Positions 34,789 to 44,567 of a stretch of 64,000 nt of DNA are shown here, one piece after another; within the stretch, counting starts at the first letter, position 1; the number at the start of each line of letters is the position of its first letter. The position numbers and the translations under genes are program-made. The notes under the pieces were generated by a model. That model made no database searches. It was not told the DNA's origin and saw nothing but the letters and a program-made list of their open reading frames with translations. Source of the stretch: Halobacillus_B rhizosphaerae (GTDB lineage: Bacteria; Bacillota; Bacilli; Bacillales; Halobacillaceae); NCBI RefSeq assembly GCF_046719735.1, contig NZ_JAUTWQ010000006.1, positions 248,001 to 312,000 of the forward strand, in the 5' to 3' direction.

Positions 34789-36339
34789 TTAAAGCATTTC
34801 AGATGTAGTTTTTCCCTGCATGTGCTGAAGAAGATAGTCTGGTCCGCCTGCTTTGGAGTCAGTTCCAGACATATTGAATCCGCCAAATGGATGGTAGCCT
34901 ACAATGGCAGCCGTACATCCGCGATTGAAGTATAGATTCCCGACATGGAAATCTTCACGAGCCTGTTCAATATGAGCGCGATTCTTTGTAAGGACCGCAC
35001 CTGTCAAGCCGTATTCTGTGTTATTAGCGATTTCGATCGCTTCATCAAAGGATGAAGCTTTCGTAAAGCCTACCACCGGTCCGAAGATTTCCTCCTTCAT
35101 AACTCGCGCGTCAGGAGCAAGATCAGCAATAACCGTAGGCTCAACAAACCAGCCTTTACTCGCGTCGCCTTTTCCGCCAGCCATCAGCTTTCCTTCCTGC
35201 TTGCCAATTTCAATGTAGCTCATAATTTTATCATAAGCCCCTTGATCAATGACTGGTCCCATGTAGGAAGCATTATCGGAAGGATCCCCATGAGACACTT
35301 CTTCTTTAGTCTTAGCCGTTACGCGGTTAAGCAAATCATCATAAATCGCTTCGTGCGCCACTACTCTTGAACAAGCTGAGCATTTCTGACCTGAGAAACC
35401 AAAGGCAGAATAAGTAATCGCATCGGCAGCTAATTCCAAATCAGCATCCTTATCAACTACAATTGTGTCCTTCCCGCCCATTTCAATAATGGTACGTTTC
35501 AGCCATTGCTGGCCAGGATGGACCTTTGCCGCCCGTTCGAAAATACGGGTACCGACTTCACGAGAACCTGTAAAGCTGATAAAGCGCGTGCGGGGATGAT
35601 CGACTAGATAGTCGCCCACTTCTTTCCCGCTTCCCGGTATATAGTTAATGACCCCAGCTGGAAGACCAGCATCTTCGAGTACTTCCATCATTTTGTAAGC
35701 AATGATTGGAGTCGAACTTGCAGGCTTCAGTAGTACGGTATTTCCAGAAACCATTGCTGCTGTAGTAGTACCTGCCATAATCGCAAACAGGAAGTTCCAA
35801 GGAGAAATGACAACGCCGACTCCTAAAGGAATATAATGAAAACGATTATTTTCGATTGGGCGGGAGTTCACCTCTACCCCTTTATCTATCGTCAGCATTT
35901 GACGGCCATAGTACTCCATGAAATCGATCGCTTCAGCTGTATCCGCATCTGCCTCTTTCCATGGCTTTCCGCCTTCTTTTACAAGATGAGCCGTAAACTC
36001 GTGCTTGCGGCGGCGGATAATTGCTGCTGCACGGAACAGAATATCTGCGCGAAACTGTGCTTTCGTTTTACGCCACCAGTCAAAAGTTTCGTCGGCAATT
36101 TTGTGAGCTTTCTCTGCCAAGTCTTGATTTGCTTTAGCTACGTAACCAATAACTTCCTTCTTATTTGCAGGATTGACAACTTTGATCTTGTCATCCGTCA
36201 TAATTCTTTCTCCGCCAATAATAAGGGGATACTCTTTACCCAGTTCAGCTTCCACTTGCTTAATCGCTGATTCCAGGGCATTGCGATTTTCTTCGATGCT
36301 AAAATCGGTAAATGGTTCATGTTTGTATGGGACTACCAT
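34789..36339 (-). CDS. rocA: 1-pyrroline-5-carboxylate dehydrogenase (RocA-like)
   Basis: A 516-aa NAD-dependent aldehyde dehydrogenase that oxidises glutamate semialdehyde/P5C to glutamate, the last step of proline and arginine catabolism. Motifs include the nucleotide-binding SFTGSREVG, the catalytic Glu in IEMGGKD and the nucleophilic Cys in GQKCSACSR. Length matches B. subtilis RocA. It lies near putP, so proline uptake and use are linked by position, but it has its own terminator and promoter. Confidence 0.94.
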   Translation of the reverse strand: MVVPYKHEPFTDFSIEENRNALESAIKQVEAELGKEYPLIIGGERIMTDDKIKVVNPANKKEVIGYVAKANQDLAEKAHKIADETFDWWRKTKAQFRADILFRAAAIIRRRKHEFTAHLVKEGGKPWKEADADTAEAIDFMEYYGRQMLTIDKGVEVNSRPIENNRFHYIPLGVGVVISPWNFLFAIMAGTTTAAMVSGNTVLLKPASSTPIIAYKMMEVLEDAGLPAGVINYIPGSGKEVGDYLVDHPRTRFISFTGSREVGTRIFERAAKVHPGQQWLKRTIIEMGGKDTIVVDKDADLELAADAITYSAFGFSGQKCSACSRVVAHEAIYDDLLNRVTAKTKEEVSHGDPSDNASYMGPVIDQGAYDKIMSYIEIGKQEGKLMAGGKGDASKGWFVEPTVIADLAPDARVMKEEIFGPVVGFTKASSFDEAIEIANNTEYGLTGAVLTKNRAHIEQAREDFHVGNLYFNRGCTAAIVGYHPFGGFNMSGTDSKAGGPDYLLQHMQGKTTSEML

Positions 36340-36401
36340 TTAATCCGCCTCCTTGAATGTATGTGGGTTTAGACGCTGTGTAATTGTAGGAAAATTAGCA
36401 C

Positions 36402-36415
36402 ATTAAGCGTTTCCA
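36402..36415. promoter_or_regulatory. Possible CcpA site before rocA
   Basis: ATTAAGCGTTTCCA keeps about 8 of 11 informative positions of the cre consensus, 63 bp upstream of the rocA start. Carbon control of P5C dehydrogenase is plausible. Weak evidence. The rest of 36416-36655 shows nothing I recognise. Confidence 0.3.
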
Positions 36416-36655
36416 ATGTTCATTCTATCGTACAATGAGAAGTTGTTCAATCCATTTATCCTAAATGAGTACGGTATATCCTTAAAATAGAGAATATCCA
36501 TCATTTTTAACGCATTATTTTTCAATTTACTTTTATATAGATTTAAATCCTTCTGTATGTTTCGATTTTACAATTGCTAACAAAAAATACAACGAACTAT
36601 GTGGAGGTTGAAGCAGGAGTTTGGAAACAGCTTCTTCATTACTCTTTAAACAAGA

Positions 36656-36686
36656 AAAACCCGAACCAATGTGCGGTTCGGGTTTT
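36656..36686 (-). terminator. camS terminator
   Basis: AAAACCCGAACC and GGTTCGGGTTTT are perfect arms with a 7-nt loop. The same stem sequence is used after yerC and pbuG. Confidence 0.9.
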
Positions 36687-36726
36687 CTGATCTGTGAAAT
36701 TATTTGCTATCTTTATCTCTGCATCC

Positions 36727-37896
36727 TTATTCGTAAATATGCACGTAGGCGTCTGACTCCCCTGCTTTCTTAACGATCAAGCTTTCCTGCTGGTCCATAC
36801 TGTAAATATTCACTTCTACATCATAATGATCTTCAAACATCTCATTAACTAAGCTGTAAACATATTGAGTAAAGCCAACAACTTCAGAATTTGAGTTAAA
36901 CTGAATCGGGATATTAATCTTAACCTGATGCAGTTCATCATCTACATAAAAGCCGTTCGCGATCATTCCAACGAAATTCGGGAAGTAATCCGAGACTTCG
37001 TTTCTAAATTCAGAGAAAAGCTGAGAATCATCGAAATGATTTTCCTCTGCTTCATCTGAAGGGAATAGCACATAATTTTCTTTTATCGGCTCCCAATCTT
37101 TCACTGTCATATCAGAGCCTTTAACATAAGACTTGGAAAGAAAGTTCCCAGGTACTTTCGAACTGGCTGTTTCTTCTTGATAGATTGCAAAAACAATTGG
37201 CACATCTTCCAGTTCTTTTTGCTTACGAAGACGCTTTAAGATTTCTCCAGCGTACTTCTTGCCTTTACTTATAAGCTCACTTCTTGAATGCTTTTCCGTG
37301 TATTCCTTCCCATCAACAGAAAAGTGGTACTCAGAACGCAAGGAAATTCCGATCGTAATTCCATTGATCTTGACCACGTTATCTTTTTTCACTAAATAAT
37401 CCTGTTCAACAATATTAGAAATATATTTAGGATGTTTACGATAATCTTGCTCTGTAGGGTTCTTCATATTTAGTTCAGGATTTAACCCCTCGTTACTTTC
37501 GTCTTTATCTTCTGTTTTAGGGTCATCTGGTTCATGTCTGGACAGCCATTCAATTAATGTATCGTAGTCTAAATATTGACCAGGCTGAAAATAATACTTA
37601 TCCGGGCTGAAATATTCTTGAGAATGCCGGCGCAGACCGCTTTCAAACTCAGATATATCCAGCCGATTTCCCATTTGGTTAGTCGTTAATCCTCTAGCCG
37701 CAGATGTAGTAGGGGTATCTTTAGACAAAATCATTTTGTAATTATCATCTGCAGCACTGTAGCTCGGAAGAATTGCCGATTGATTACTGCTCTCATCTTT
37801 CGTTTCTTTGACAACTTTCTGTTTGTTGTCAAACACTGGTGTACACGCGCTTAGAATCAGCAAAGAACATAACAACAGTGCGTGTATCTTCCTCAT
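36727..37896 (-). CDS. camS: CamS family sex-pheromone lipoprotein
   Basis: A 389-aa membrane-anchored lipoprotein (YerH in B. subtilis). The signal peptide has the lipobox LSAC near residue 20, followed by a charged linker and the conserved CamS domain (for example YYFQPGQYLDYDTLIEWL and GITIGISLRSEYHF). In enterococci and staphylococci the signal peptide of the homologue releases cAM373-like pheromone; the body of the protein has no known role. ATG 37896 is chosen because GGAG lies 9 bases before it. It follows ligA in the conserved order. Confidence 0.9.
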   Translation of the reverse strand: MRKIHALLLCSLLILSACTPVFDNKQKVVKETKDESSNQSAILPSYSAADDNYKMILSKDTPTTSAARGLTTNQMGNRLDISEFESGLRRHSQEYFSPDKYYFQPGQYLDYDTLIEWLSRHEPDDPKTEDKDESNEGLNPELNMKNPTEQDYRKHPKYISNIVEQDYLVKKDNVVKINGITIGISLRSEYHFSVDGKEYTEKHSRSELISKGKKYAGEILKRLRKQKELEDVPIVFAIYQEETASSKVPGNFLSKSYVKGSDMTVKDWEPIKENYVLFPSDEAEENHFDDSQLFSEFRNEVSDYFPNFVGMIANGFYVDDELHQVKINIPIQFNSNSEVVGFTQYVYSLVNEMFEDHYDVEVNIYSMDQQESLIVKKAGESDAYVHIYE

Positions 37897-37911
37897 GGTT
37901 TCCACTCTCCA

Positions 37912-39912
37912 TTACGTTAAAGCTTTGGTAAACTGGTCTTCATCCCAGATTTCAATCCCCAATTCACTTGCTTTAGTATACTTCGATCCTGCGTCTTCTC
38001 CAGCAATTAACAGGTCGGTATTTTTACTTACACTTCCCGTGACATTTCCACCAAGTTCCTGAACAATTTTCTTCGCTTCCGACCTTGTGTAATTTTCCAT
38101 TTTTCCTGTTAGAACGATGGTTTTATCCGCAAATAAGGAATCGGAAGGTTGTTCTCTCTTCTTCGGACCTTTGTAATCCATATTCAGCCCCAGCTGCTTC
38201 AGCTCTTCGATCAGTTCTTTCACCTGAGGTTTATCAAAATAACGCGAAATAGAGTCGGCCATTTTCTCTCCGATTTCTGGGATGCTTTCCAGCGTCTCTG
38301 CGTTAGCTTCAACGAGCTTATCCATCGTTTCAAATTCCTGGGCAAGAGTTTGGGCAGCTTTTGTGCCTACGTACCGTACTCCAAAGCCGAATAGCAGCCG
38401 CTCCAGCGAATTCTGTTTCGATTCTTCAATAGCGGCGAGTAAATTTTCAACCGATTTGTTTCCCATCCGTTCGAGGTTTAACAGCTCATCTCGCTCAAGT
38501 TTATAAAGATCGGCAATATTGTGAATCAGCTCTTCTTTAAACAGTTGAGCAATGACTTTCTCCCCCAGTCCTTCAATATCCATCGCATTTCGAGAGACGA
38601 AGTGAATGAGCCCTTCCCTAAGCTGCGCCGGACAATTTGGGTTAATACAGCGCAGAGCTACTTCTTCTTCCAGCCGAACGAGTTTGCTTTCACATTCCGG
38701 ACAATACTCAGGCATGTAAAAAGGTTCTTCTTCTCCACTACGCTGATCGGTTAACACGCGCACCACTTCAGGAATGATATCTCCTGCTTTTTTAATGACC
38801 ACAGGGTCACCAATCCGGATATCTTTCTCGCGAATCAAATCTTCATTGTGCAAGGAAGCCCGTTGAACAGTCGTCCCCGCCACCTTCACGGGGGTAAGAA
38901 TAGCGGTCGGAGTGACGACTCCAGTACGGCCGACGCTGAGTTCAATATCCAGCATCTTGGTCACGGCTTCCTCAGCAGGAAATTTATAAGCAGTTGCCCA
39001 GCGCGGACTTCTGGCTGTAAAACCAAGCGCTTCCTGCTGATCGAGCCGGTCCACTTTAATTACAATTCCGTCAATTTCATAATCTAGAGCCGGACGCTTA
39101 TCGACCCAGCTGTCAACAAATTCAATAACTTCCTCAATAGTCTCGCACTTCTTCCATTCTGGGTTGGTCTTCAATCCCATTTCCTTCATTTGTTCCAAGC
39201 GCTCACTATGAGATTGTGCTGGTTCATTCTCCCACATGCCAATCCCATAAAGAAAAATATCTAAATTCCGTTTAGCAGCAATTTTAGGGTCCAATTGACG
39301 CAGGCTTCCTGCCGCTGCATTTCTTGGATTGGCAAACGGCTCTTCCTCTTTTGATTCACGCTCTTCATTGAGGGCGATAAAAGATTTCTTCGGCATAAAA
39401 GCTTCGCCGCGTACTTCTATTGTTTCTGGTTGATGTAAACGCAGAGGTATACTGCGGATCGTACGCAGATTCTTTGTAATGTCTTCGCCGATTGTTCCAT
39501 TTCCCCGTGTAGCTCCGCGGACAAATACGCCGTCTTCATAAGTTAAAGAAACAGCTAAGCCGTCAATTTTCAACTCACAGACATACGTAACTTCTTCCTG
39601 CGTGCCTTCACGTGCCCGACGATCAAAATCCCGAAGTTCTTGTTCATCAAAAGCATTTCCAAGACTTAGCATCGGAACGTTGTGTTGAACTTTAACAAAG
39701 GCATCTAAAGGAGCTCCCCCTACCCGCTGAGAAGGAGAATCAGGGGTTACGAGAGCAGGAAATTCCTCTTCCAGCTCAATTAGTTCTCTTATTTTTTTAT
39801 CGTACTCGTTATCAGGTACACTCGGGTCATCCAGCGTGTGGTATTCATAATTGTATTGATTTATTTCATCTCTAAGTGACTGGATTTTTTCCTTTGCTTC
39901 TTGTTCGTTCAT
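37912..39912 (-). CDS. ligA: NAD-dependent DNA ligase LigA
   Basis: A 666-aa essential ligase joining nicks with NAD as adenylate donor. The adenylated lysine is K115 in ELKIDG. An OB fold, a four-cysteine zinc finger (CPEC and CINPNC), helix-hairpin-helix repeats and a C-terminal BRCT domain (from about 590) follow. It starts 16 bp after pcrA. Confidence 0.97.
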   Translation of the reverse strand: MNEQEAKEKIQSLRDEINQYNYEYHTLDDPSVPDNEYDKKIRELIELEEEFPALVTPDSPSQRVGGAPLDAFVKVQHNVPMLSLGNAFDEQELRDFDRRAREGTQEEVTYVCELKIDGLAVSLTYEDGVFVRGATRGNGTIGEDITKNLRTIRSIPLRLHQPETIEVRGEAFMPKKSFIALNEERESKEEEPFANPRNAAAGSLRQLDPKIAAKRNLDIFLYGIGMWENEPAQSHSERLEQMKEMGLKTNPEWKKCETIEEVIEFVDSWVDKRPALDYEIDGIVIKVDRLDQQEALGFTARSPRWATAYKFPAEEAVTKMLDIELSVGRTGVVTPTAILTPVKVAGTTVQRASLHNEDLIREKDIRIGDPVVIKKAGDIIPEVVRVLTDQRSGEEEPFYMPEYCPECESKLVRLEEEVALRCINPNCPAQLREGLIHFVSRNAMDIEGLGEKVIAQLFKEELIHNIADLYKLERDELLNLERMGNKSVENLLAAIEESKQNSLERLLFGFGVRYVGTKAAQTLAQEFETMDKLVEANAETLESIPEIGEKMADSISRYFDKPQVKELIEELKQLGLNMDYKGPKKREQPSDSLFADKTIVLTGKMENYTRSEAKKIVQELGGNVTGSVSKNTDLLIAGEDAGSKYTKASELGIEIWDEDQFTKALT

Positions 39913-39927
39913 CTAATCACACTTCCC

Positions 39928-42162
39928 TTAAGCTTTCGTAATTGGAGCATAACGTGCAAGCAGACGCTTTATTCCTGTAGGAGCTGGAAAAGCAATATCC
40001 AGTTCCATAGCGTCTCCTTCACCCCGGACATTGACCACTGTACCTTCGCCCCATTTCTTATGGGCAGCTTTATCACCAGGATTCCAGCCGAGTTTTTCTC
40101 CGCCACTCGAAGGTTTTTTCTCCATTTTCTTAGCTGTGCGTTTCTGCGGTTTCTGCTGAGACGGATGAACAGGGGCCGTCCCTCTTGTTTGATTAAAGAA
40201 TGGAAGCGACTCTTTCTCTTCTTTTCCTTCAATCAAGTCTTCCGGAATTTCACTGATAAACCGGCTGACCGGATTCATATTAGTCCGGCCAAATAACGTA
40301 CGCATTTTGGCGTGCGAAATGAATAACTGACGTTCCGCCCGAGTTATACCTACATAGGCTAAACGCCGTTCTTCTTCCATTTCATTCTCATCCATAAGTG
40401 ACCGGCTGTGCGGGAAAACATTTTCCTCCATTCCTACTAAAAAGACGACAGGAAACTCAAGCCCTTTCGCTGAATGCAGGGTCATCATCGTGACAGCATC
40501 ATCACTATTAGGATCGTCATTCATAGAATCAATATCCGCAATTAAGGCAAGATCCGTTAAAAAAGCAATCAGTGTTTTATCTTCACTATTTTCCTCAAAG
40601 TTTTTTGTTACAGACTTAAACTCCTCGATATTTTCAAGACGACTTTGAGCTTCAATACTCTTTTCATTCAAAAGCATCTCTTCATAACCCGTTTTAGTGA
40701 TGACTTCCTGAACCATGTCCGTAGCCGAAAGAAATTCCTGCTGCTGAGTCCAGTTCTTAATCATGGTGCGAAATTGCATGATAGATTTCGCCGCTTTGGC
40801 GCTGACTCCGACAAAATCAACTTCCGCTGCCGTTTCATACAGGGAAATATCATGATCAGCGGCATAAGCTGCCATCTTGTCCATGCTAGTCTTCCCCACC
40901 CCGCGCTTCGGTTCATTGACGACGCGTTGAAAACTCAAATCATCGTTTGGATTGGCGATCAAACGAAGATAAGCAAGCATGTCTTTAATTTCTTTACGAT
41001 CGTAGAATTTCGTGCCGCCTATCATCTGGTAAGGGACCGCGGCTTTTACAAAGGTTTCCTCAATCGTACGGGACTGAGCATTCGTACGGTAAAGAATCGC
41101 TACATCCTTGTATTTGAATTTGCCCTGACGAATTAATTCTTCAATTTTATCCGTAACAAACAAAGCTTCTTCCCTCTCCGTGCTTGCCTCTTGGTAATGG
41201 ATTTTCTCTCCACCGGAATGATCGGTCCATAATCGTTTAGGTTTTCTTCCTGAATTATGGTCAATCACATGATTGGCGGCATTTAAGATCAACTCTGTAG
41301 AACGGTAATTCTGCTCCAGCAGAATGGTCCGCGCATTAGGGTAGTCCTTTTCAAACGAAAGAATGTTCTCAATATCGGCACCGCGCCAGGCGTAAATCGA
41401 TTGATCGGAATCGCCTACCACACATAAATTCTTATAACGACTGGCTAAATGTTTGACGAGCTGATACTGTGCATGGTTTGTATCTTGATACTCGTCTACA
41501 TGAATATATTGAAAACGGCGCTGATAATATTCAAGAACCTCAGGCATCCGGTCAAACAAGGACAGCGTCTGCATAATTAGATCATCAAAATCCAGGGATT
41601 GATTTTTTCTTAATCTCTTTTGATAACTTTTGTAAATTTCAGCAATTTGTTCTTCATGCATGTTCCCAGCCTGATTGGCATAATCTTCTGCCGTTATCAG
41701 CTCATTCTTAGCGTTGCTGATCGCGCCAAGCATCGCCCGTGGGTCCCATTTCTTCGGATCCAGATTTATTTGCTTTAATACTTGTTTAATCACCGACAGC
41801 TGATCGCTGGAATCTAAGATCGAGAAATTACGATCATAGCCGATGCGATCAATATCACGCCGAAGGATCCGCACGCATAAAGAGTGGAAAGTCGACATCC
41901 AAATCTTCTCGCCATCGGCACCTACTAGAGACTCCACTCGCTCCTTCATTTCCCGTGCTGCTTTATTCGTAAATGTTATGGCAAGGATATTTCGCGGTGA
42001 AACGTCCTTTTCGTTTAATAGATACGCAATCCGGTGGGTTAATACCCGAGTCTTCCCACTGCCTGCTCCTGCCATAATTAAGAGCGGCCCCTCGGTATGG
42101 GTCACCGCATTTCCTTGTTGCTCATTTAAGCCTTTCAATAAAGCGCGTGTTGTCTGCGTCAT
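39928..42162 (-). CDS. pcrA: ATP-dependent DNA helicase PcrA (UvrD/Rep family)
   Basis: A 744-aa 3'-5' helicase for repair and rolling-circle replication. Walker A AGAGSGKT (31-38), motif II DEYQDTN, motif III GDSDQSIYAWRGA, and motif V/VI LTLHSAKGLEFP-type (MMTLHSAKGLEFPVVF) and AYVGITRAERQL are all visible. A C-terminal Tudor-like segment (GDKAAHKKWGEGTVV) fits the RNAP-binding tail of PcrA. It is 25 bp after pcrB. Confidence 0.97.
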   Translation of the reverse strand: MTQTTRALLKGLNEQQGNAVTHTEGPLLIMAGAGSGKTRVLTHRIAYLLNEKDVSPRNILAITFTNKAAREMKERVESLVGADGEKIWMSTFHSLCVRILRRDIDRIGYDRNFSILDSSDQLSVIKQVLKQINLDPKKWDPRAMLGAISNAKNELITAEDYANQAGNMHEEQIAEIYKSYQKRLRKNQSLDFDDLIMQTLSLFDRMPEVLEYYQRRFQYIHVDEYQDTNHAQYQLVKHLASRYKNLCVVGDSDQSIYAWRGADIENILSFEKDYPNARTILLEQNYRSTELILNAANHVIDHNSGRKPKRLWTDHSGGEKIHYQEASTEREEALFVTDKIEELIRQGKFKYKDVAILYRTNAQSRTIEETFVKAAVPYQMIGGTKFYDRKEIKDMLAYLRLIANPNDDLSFQRVVNEPKRGVGKTSMDKMAAYAADHDISLYETAAEVDFVGVSAKAAKSIMQFRTMIKNWTQQQEFLSATDMVQEVITKTGYEEMLLNEKSIEAQSRLENIEEFKSVTKNFEENSEDKTLIAFLTDLALIADIDSMNDDPNSDDAVTMMTLHSAKGLEFPVVFLVGMEENVFPHSRSLMDENEMEEERRLAYVGITRAERQLFISHAKMRTLFGRTNMNPVSRFISEIPEDLIEGKEEKESLPFFNQTRGTAPVHPSQQKPQKRTAKKMEKKPSSGGEKLGWNPGDKAAHKKWGEGTVVNVRGEGDAMELDIAFPAPTGIKRLLARYAPITKA

Positions 42163-42187
42163 GTGGACACCATCCTTAGTGAAAAAT

Positions 42188-42871
42188 TTATTGTTTGGCC
42201 GCTTTCACTGTCTGAAGGGCAGCCTTCAAATTGTCATATATAATATTTCCTACAACAATGACATCTGCGAAAGATTTCATTTCTTCCGCTTCTTGTTTGG
42301 TACGGATTCCGCCACCGTAAAATAATGTCGTTTGATTTAGTTCACGGGCCACTTCCTGAACGAGTTCAGGATCTCCGTATGTACCGCTGTATTCTAAATA
42401 AAAAATGGGCAGATGAAACATATGCTCCGCCATTCTAGCATACGCAATTGTGTCTTCCGAGTCAGGCAGCCTGCACTGCGTATGTGTAAACACTTTGGCC
42501 TCAGGATTTAATACGCAATATCCTTCAGCAAGCATCTCTTCCCAGTCCATGATGTCTCCGTATTCTTTAACGGCCTGGTGCTGAAGGTCCATCATCCATT
42601 GTTTCTCTTCGCTGTTCATGATCATAGGAACAAAATAAAAATCAAATCCAGGTGTTATCGCTTCAAGATTCGATATTTCCAATATGCAGGGAACTTCGTA
42701 TCTGCGAATTCTTGCGAGTAAATGAAGGACTCCGTCTAAGGTGACCCCATCTGTGCCGCCAACTATGACAGCATCGGTGCCTGATTCGCATACGAGTTCT
42801 AAGTTTTCGTCAGTAATTTCTTTATTTGGATCTAACTTAAAGACGTGATCCCATTCTTTCATGTTGTACAC
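42188..42871 (-). CDS. pcrB: Heptaprenylglyceryl phosphate synthase PcrB
   Basis: A 227-aa TIM-barrel prenyltransferase making heptaprenylglyceryl phosphate. GTG 42871 is chosen because GGAGG lies 8 bases upstream and the protein then begins like B. subtilis PcrB (MYNMKEWDHVFKLDPN). The open frame runs 33 bases further. Motifs include TDAVIVGGTDGVT and FYLEYSGTYGDP. Confidence 0.92.
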   Translation of the reverse strand: MYNMKEWDHVFKLDPNKEITDENLELVCESGTDAVIVGGTDGVTLDGVLHLLARIRRYEVPCILEISNLEAITPGFDFYFVPMIMNSEEKQWMMDLQHQAVKEYGDIMDWEEMLAEGYCVLNPEAKVFTHTQCRLPDSEDTIAYARMAEHMFHLPIFYLEYSGTYGDPELVQEVARELNQTTLFYGGGIRTKQEAEEMKSFADVIVVGNIIYDNLKAALQTVKAAKQ

Positions 42872-42924
42872 AATTTCGTCCTCCAAAACCCATAGTTCAT
42901 TCATTTATTATAGCAAAGATTGAC

Positions 42925-43107
42925 TTGGAGGATGAATGGTTAACAAAAATTGATAAGAAAATTAGAGAAGAGGAATTCGCTCAAAATCGGTCGAAGCTAC
43001 AATTCGCTGATCAGTTGCGTGGGCGTAAATCAAGTAGAGGATTTTCTAATAGTTTTCGCTTCATTTTACAGCAGCTAAACACAGAAAACCCGAACCATTG
43101 TAAATAA
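42925..43107 (+). CDS. Doubtful 60-aa ORF
   Basis: A frame starting at TTG 42925 with no RBS, encoding a charged 60-aa sequence, running into the yerC terminator. It lies opposite the pcrB promoter region. It may be chance; I keep it only because nothing else occupies 42905-43084. Confidence 0.2.
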   Translation: MEDEWLTKIDKKIREEEFAQNRSKLQFADQLRGRKSSRGFSNSFRFILQQLNTENPNHCK

Positions 43108-43121
43108 ACAGTTCGGGTTTA
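43085..43121 (-). terminator. yerC terminator
   Basis: AAAACCCGAAC and GTTCGGGTTT arms with a 15-nt loop, T run on the minus strand. The 23 bases 43075-43097 are identical to 61741-61763. Confidence 0.8.
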
Positions 43122-43153
43122 AAAGTTTCTCCGTCTCTTTTTTTCTATTTCTA

Positions 43154-43456
43154 TTATTTGGTTTTCTTTTCTTCGACACGGTCCAGCGCCTGGGTATAAG
43201 CATCATTTCCATAATTCAGGCAGCGTTTAACTCTTGAAATTGTCGCGGTTGAAGCACCGGTTTCTGTTTCAATCTTATGATACGTGAAACCTTCTCTTAG
43301 CATTCGAGCAACTTCAAGACGTTGAGCAAGAGATTGAACTTCATTCATCGTAGCAAGATCATCAAAAAATTCATAACACTCTTCCACATTTTTAAGAGAT
43401 AAGATAGCTTCAAATAATTGATCTAGTGTCTTGCCACGCAGCTTATCAATTTGCAT
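43154..43456 (-). CDS. yerC: YerC, TrpR-like DNA-binding protein
   Basis: A 100-aa protein of the YerC/YecD family related to the Trp repressor. A helix-turn-helix is visible (GFTYHKIETETGASTATISR). The regulated genes and any ligand are unknown. It sits between yerB and pcrB as in B. subtilis, 20 bp after yerB. Confidence 0.9.
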   Translation of the reverse strand: MQIDKLRGKTLDQLFEAILSLKNVEECYEFFDDLATMNEVQSLAQRLEVARMLREGFTYHKIETETGASTATISRVKRCLNYGNDAYTQALDRVEEKKTK

Positions 43457-43475
43457 TTATCGTTCCCCCCCTTAA

Positions 43476-44528
43476 CTACTGGGCTGCAACTTTGGTATTG
43501 GTTGGTACAATGTTGACCCAAGTTTTTCCTCTAGCGAACGGCAGCGGCTCTCCATCTAGATAAGGCAGAATCCTCCCGTTCACGTTTTTCCAGTTTACTT
43601 GCAGCATTTCACCCTTATAGAATAAGTACCCTTTTCCGCCGGATGTTAAATCTATAGAACGCCTGCCTTTACCATCCACAACCTGATGGCTCGTTTCGAC
43701 AACAAAAATATTATCGACAGCAATACGCTGATTCGTTTCCTTTTCCACTGTAGGTTCTCCGTCACTGGAACGAAGAAATTGCTTGATTTCAGTGTCATAA
43801 GTGAATGACACGATCTCTTCGGGCTGTTCAGAGTACGTAATCGTTACATCGGTCACCGGCTGACCTTTGTTTAATTGATCATCATCCGCAAAAGGCAGCG
43901 GTGGAATTGTCGATTGATTGTCGTATCCTTTTGCTTCCAGCGCCTGGTTTATCCCGCTGGTTAGTAAATAAGAATTATGGGGCGCAGATCGGTCTGTGGA
44001 ACGCTGGAACAGCCAGCCATTATTATCGTACATCGAACCATTCAGGAAATCAGTTCCACTGTTTGCGACCGTTTGGTTAATGGCCACAGATGCTCCGTGG
44101 TAAATGTAAAGCGCGTTAAATCCCTGCGCCAATTCTAAGTAATAAGGTCTAGCACTTCGCACGGGTCCAATCTTATCAGGAATCTCACTCTGAAACAAAG
44201 CTAGAAAACGTGTAATTTGTCCTTCCGCAAGCACTTCATAAACGACATCCGCCTTACTTAAACCTGTTTGAGGACGTGCCAGCGAATGATTGTTTACCAT
44301 CACTCCAATGACCTGATTGTCTATTCCTCCATTTGCCAGCTCCCCGGTAAGAGGATAGACATTCGTCTCCTGCTCTTCCTTTTTCTCAGGCTGTTCTTTT
44401 ACTTCTTTGCTGATCCTGGAAGACTCGTGTGAATCAGCGGATCTTGAACTCTCATTTCCCTTACTTTGGCAGGCTGCCAGACAAATGATAAGCAGAAAGA
44501 TGGCAACCATACTTAAAGGTTTCTTCAT
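43476..44528 (-). CDS. yerB: DUF3048 lipoprotein YerB
   Basis: A 350-aa lipoprotein with lipobox LAAC (Cys20) and a Ser/Glu-rich linker, then the DUF3048 domain (VMVNNHSLARPQTGLSKADVVYE and ALYIYHGAS). The reaction is not known. It keeps the yerA-yerB-yerC order and lies 40 bp after yerA. Confidence 0.92.
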   Translation of the reverse strand: MKKPLSMVAIFLLIICLAACQSKGNESSRSADSHESSRISKEVKEQPEKKEEQETNVYPLTGELANGGIDNQVIGVMVNNHSLARPQTGLSKADVVYEVLAEGQITRFLALFQSEIPDKIGPVRSARPYYLELAQGFNALYIYHGASVAINQTVANSGTDFLNGSMYDNNGWLFQRSTDRSAPHNSYLLTSGINQALEAKGYDNQSTIPPLPFADDDQLNKGQPVTDVTITYSEQPEEIVSFTYDTEIKQFLRSSDGEPTVEKETNQRIAVDNIFVVETSHQVVDGKGRRSIDLTSGGKGYLFYKGEMLQVNWKNVNGRILPYLDGEPLPFARGKTWVNIVPTNTKVAAQ

Positions 44529-44567
44529 CTTGACACTTCCCTTTATCCCTGTAGTCTTTCTACTAGT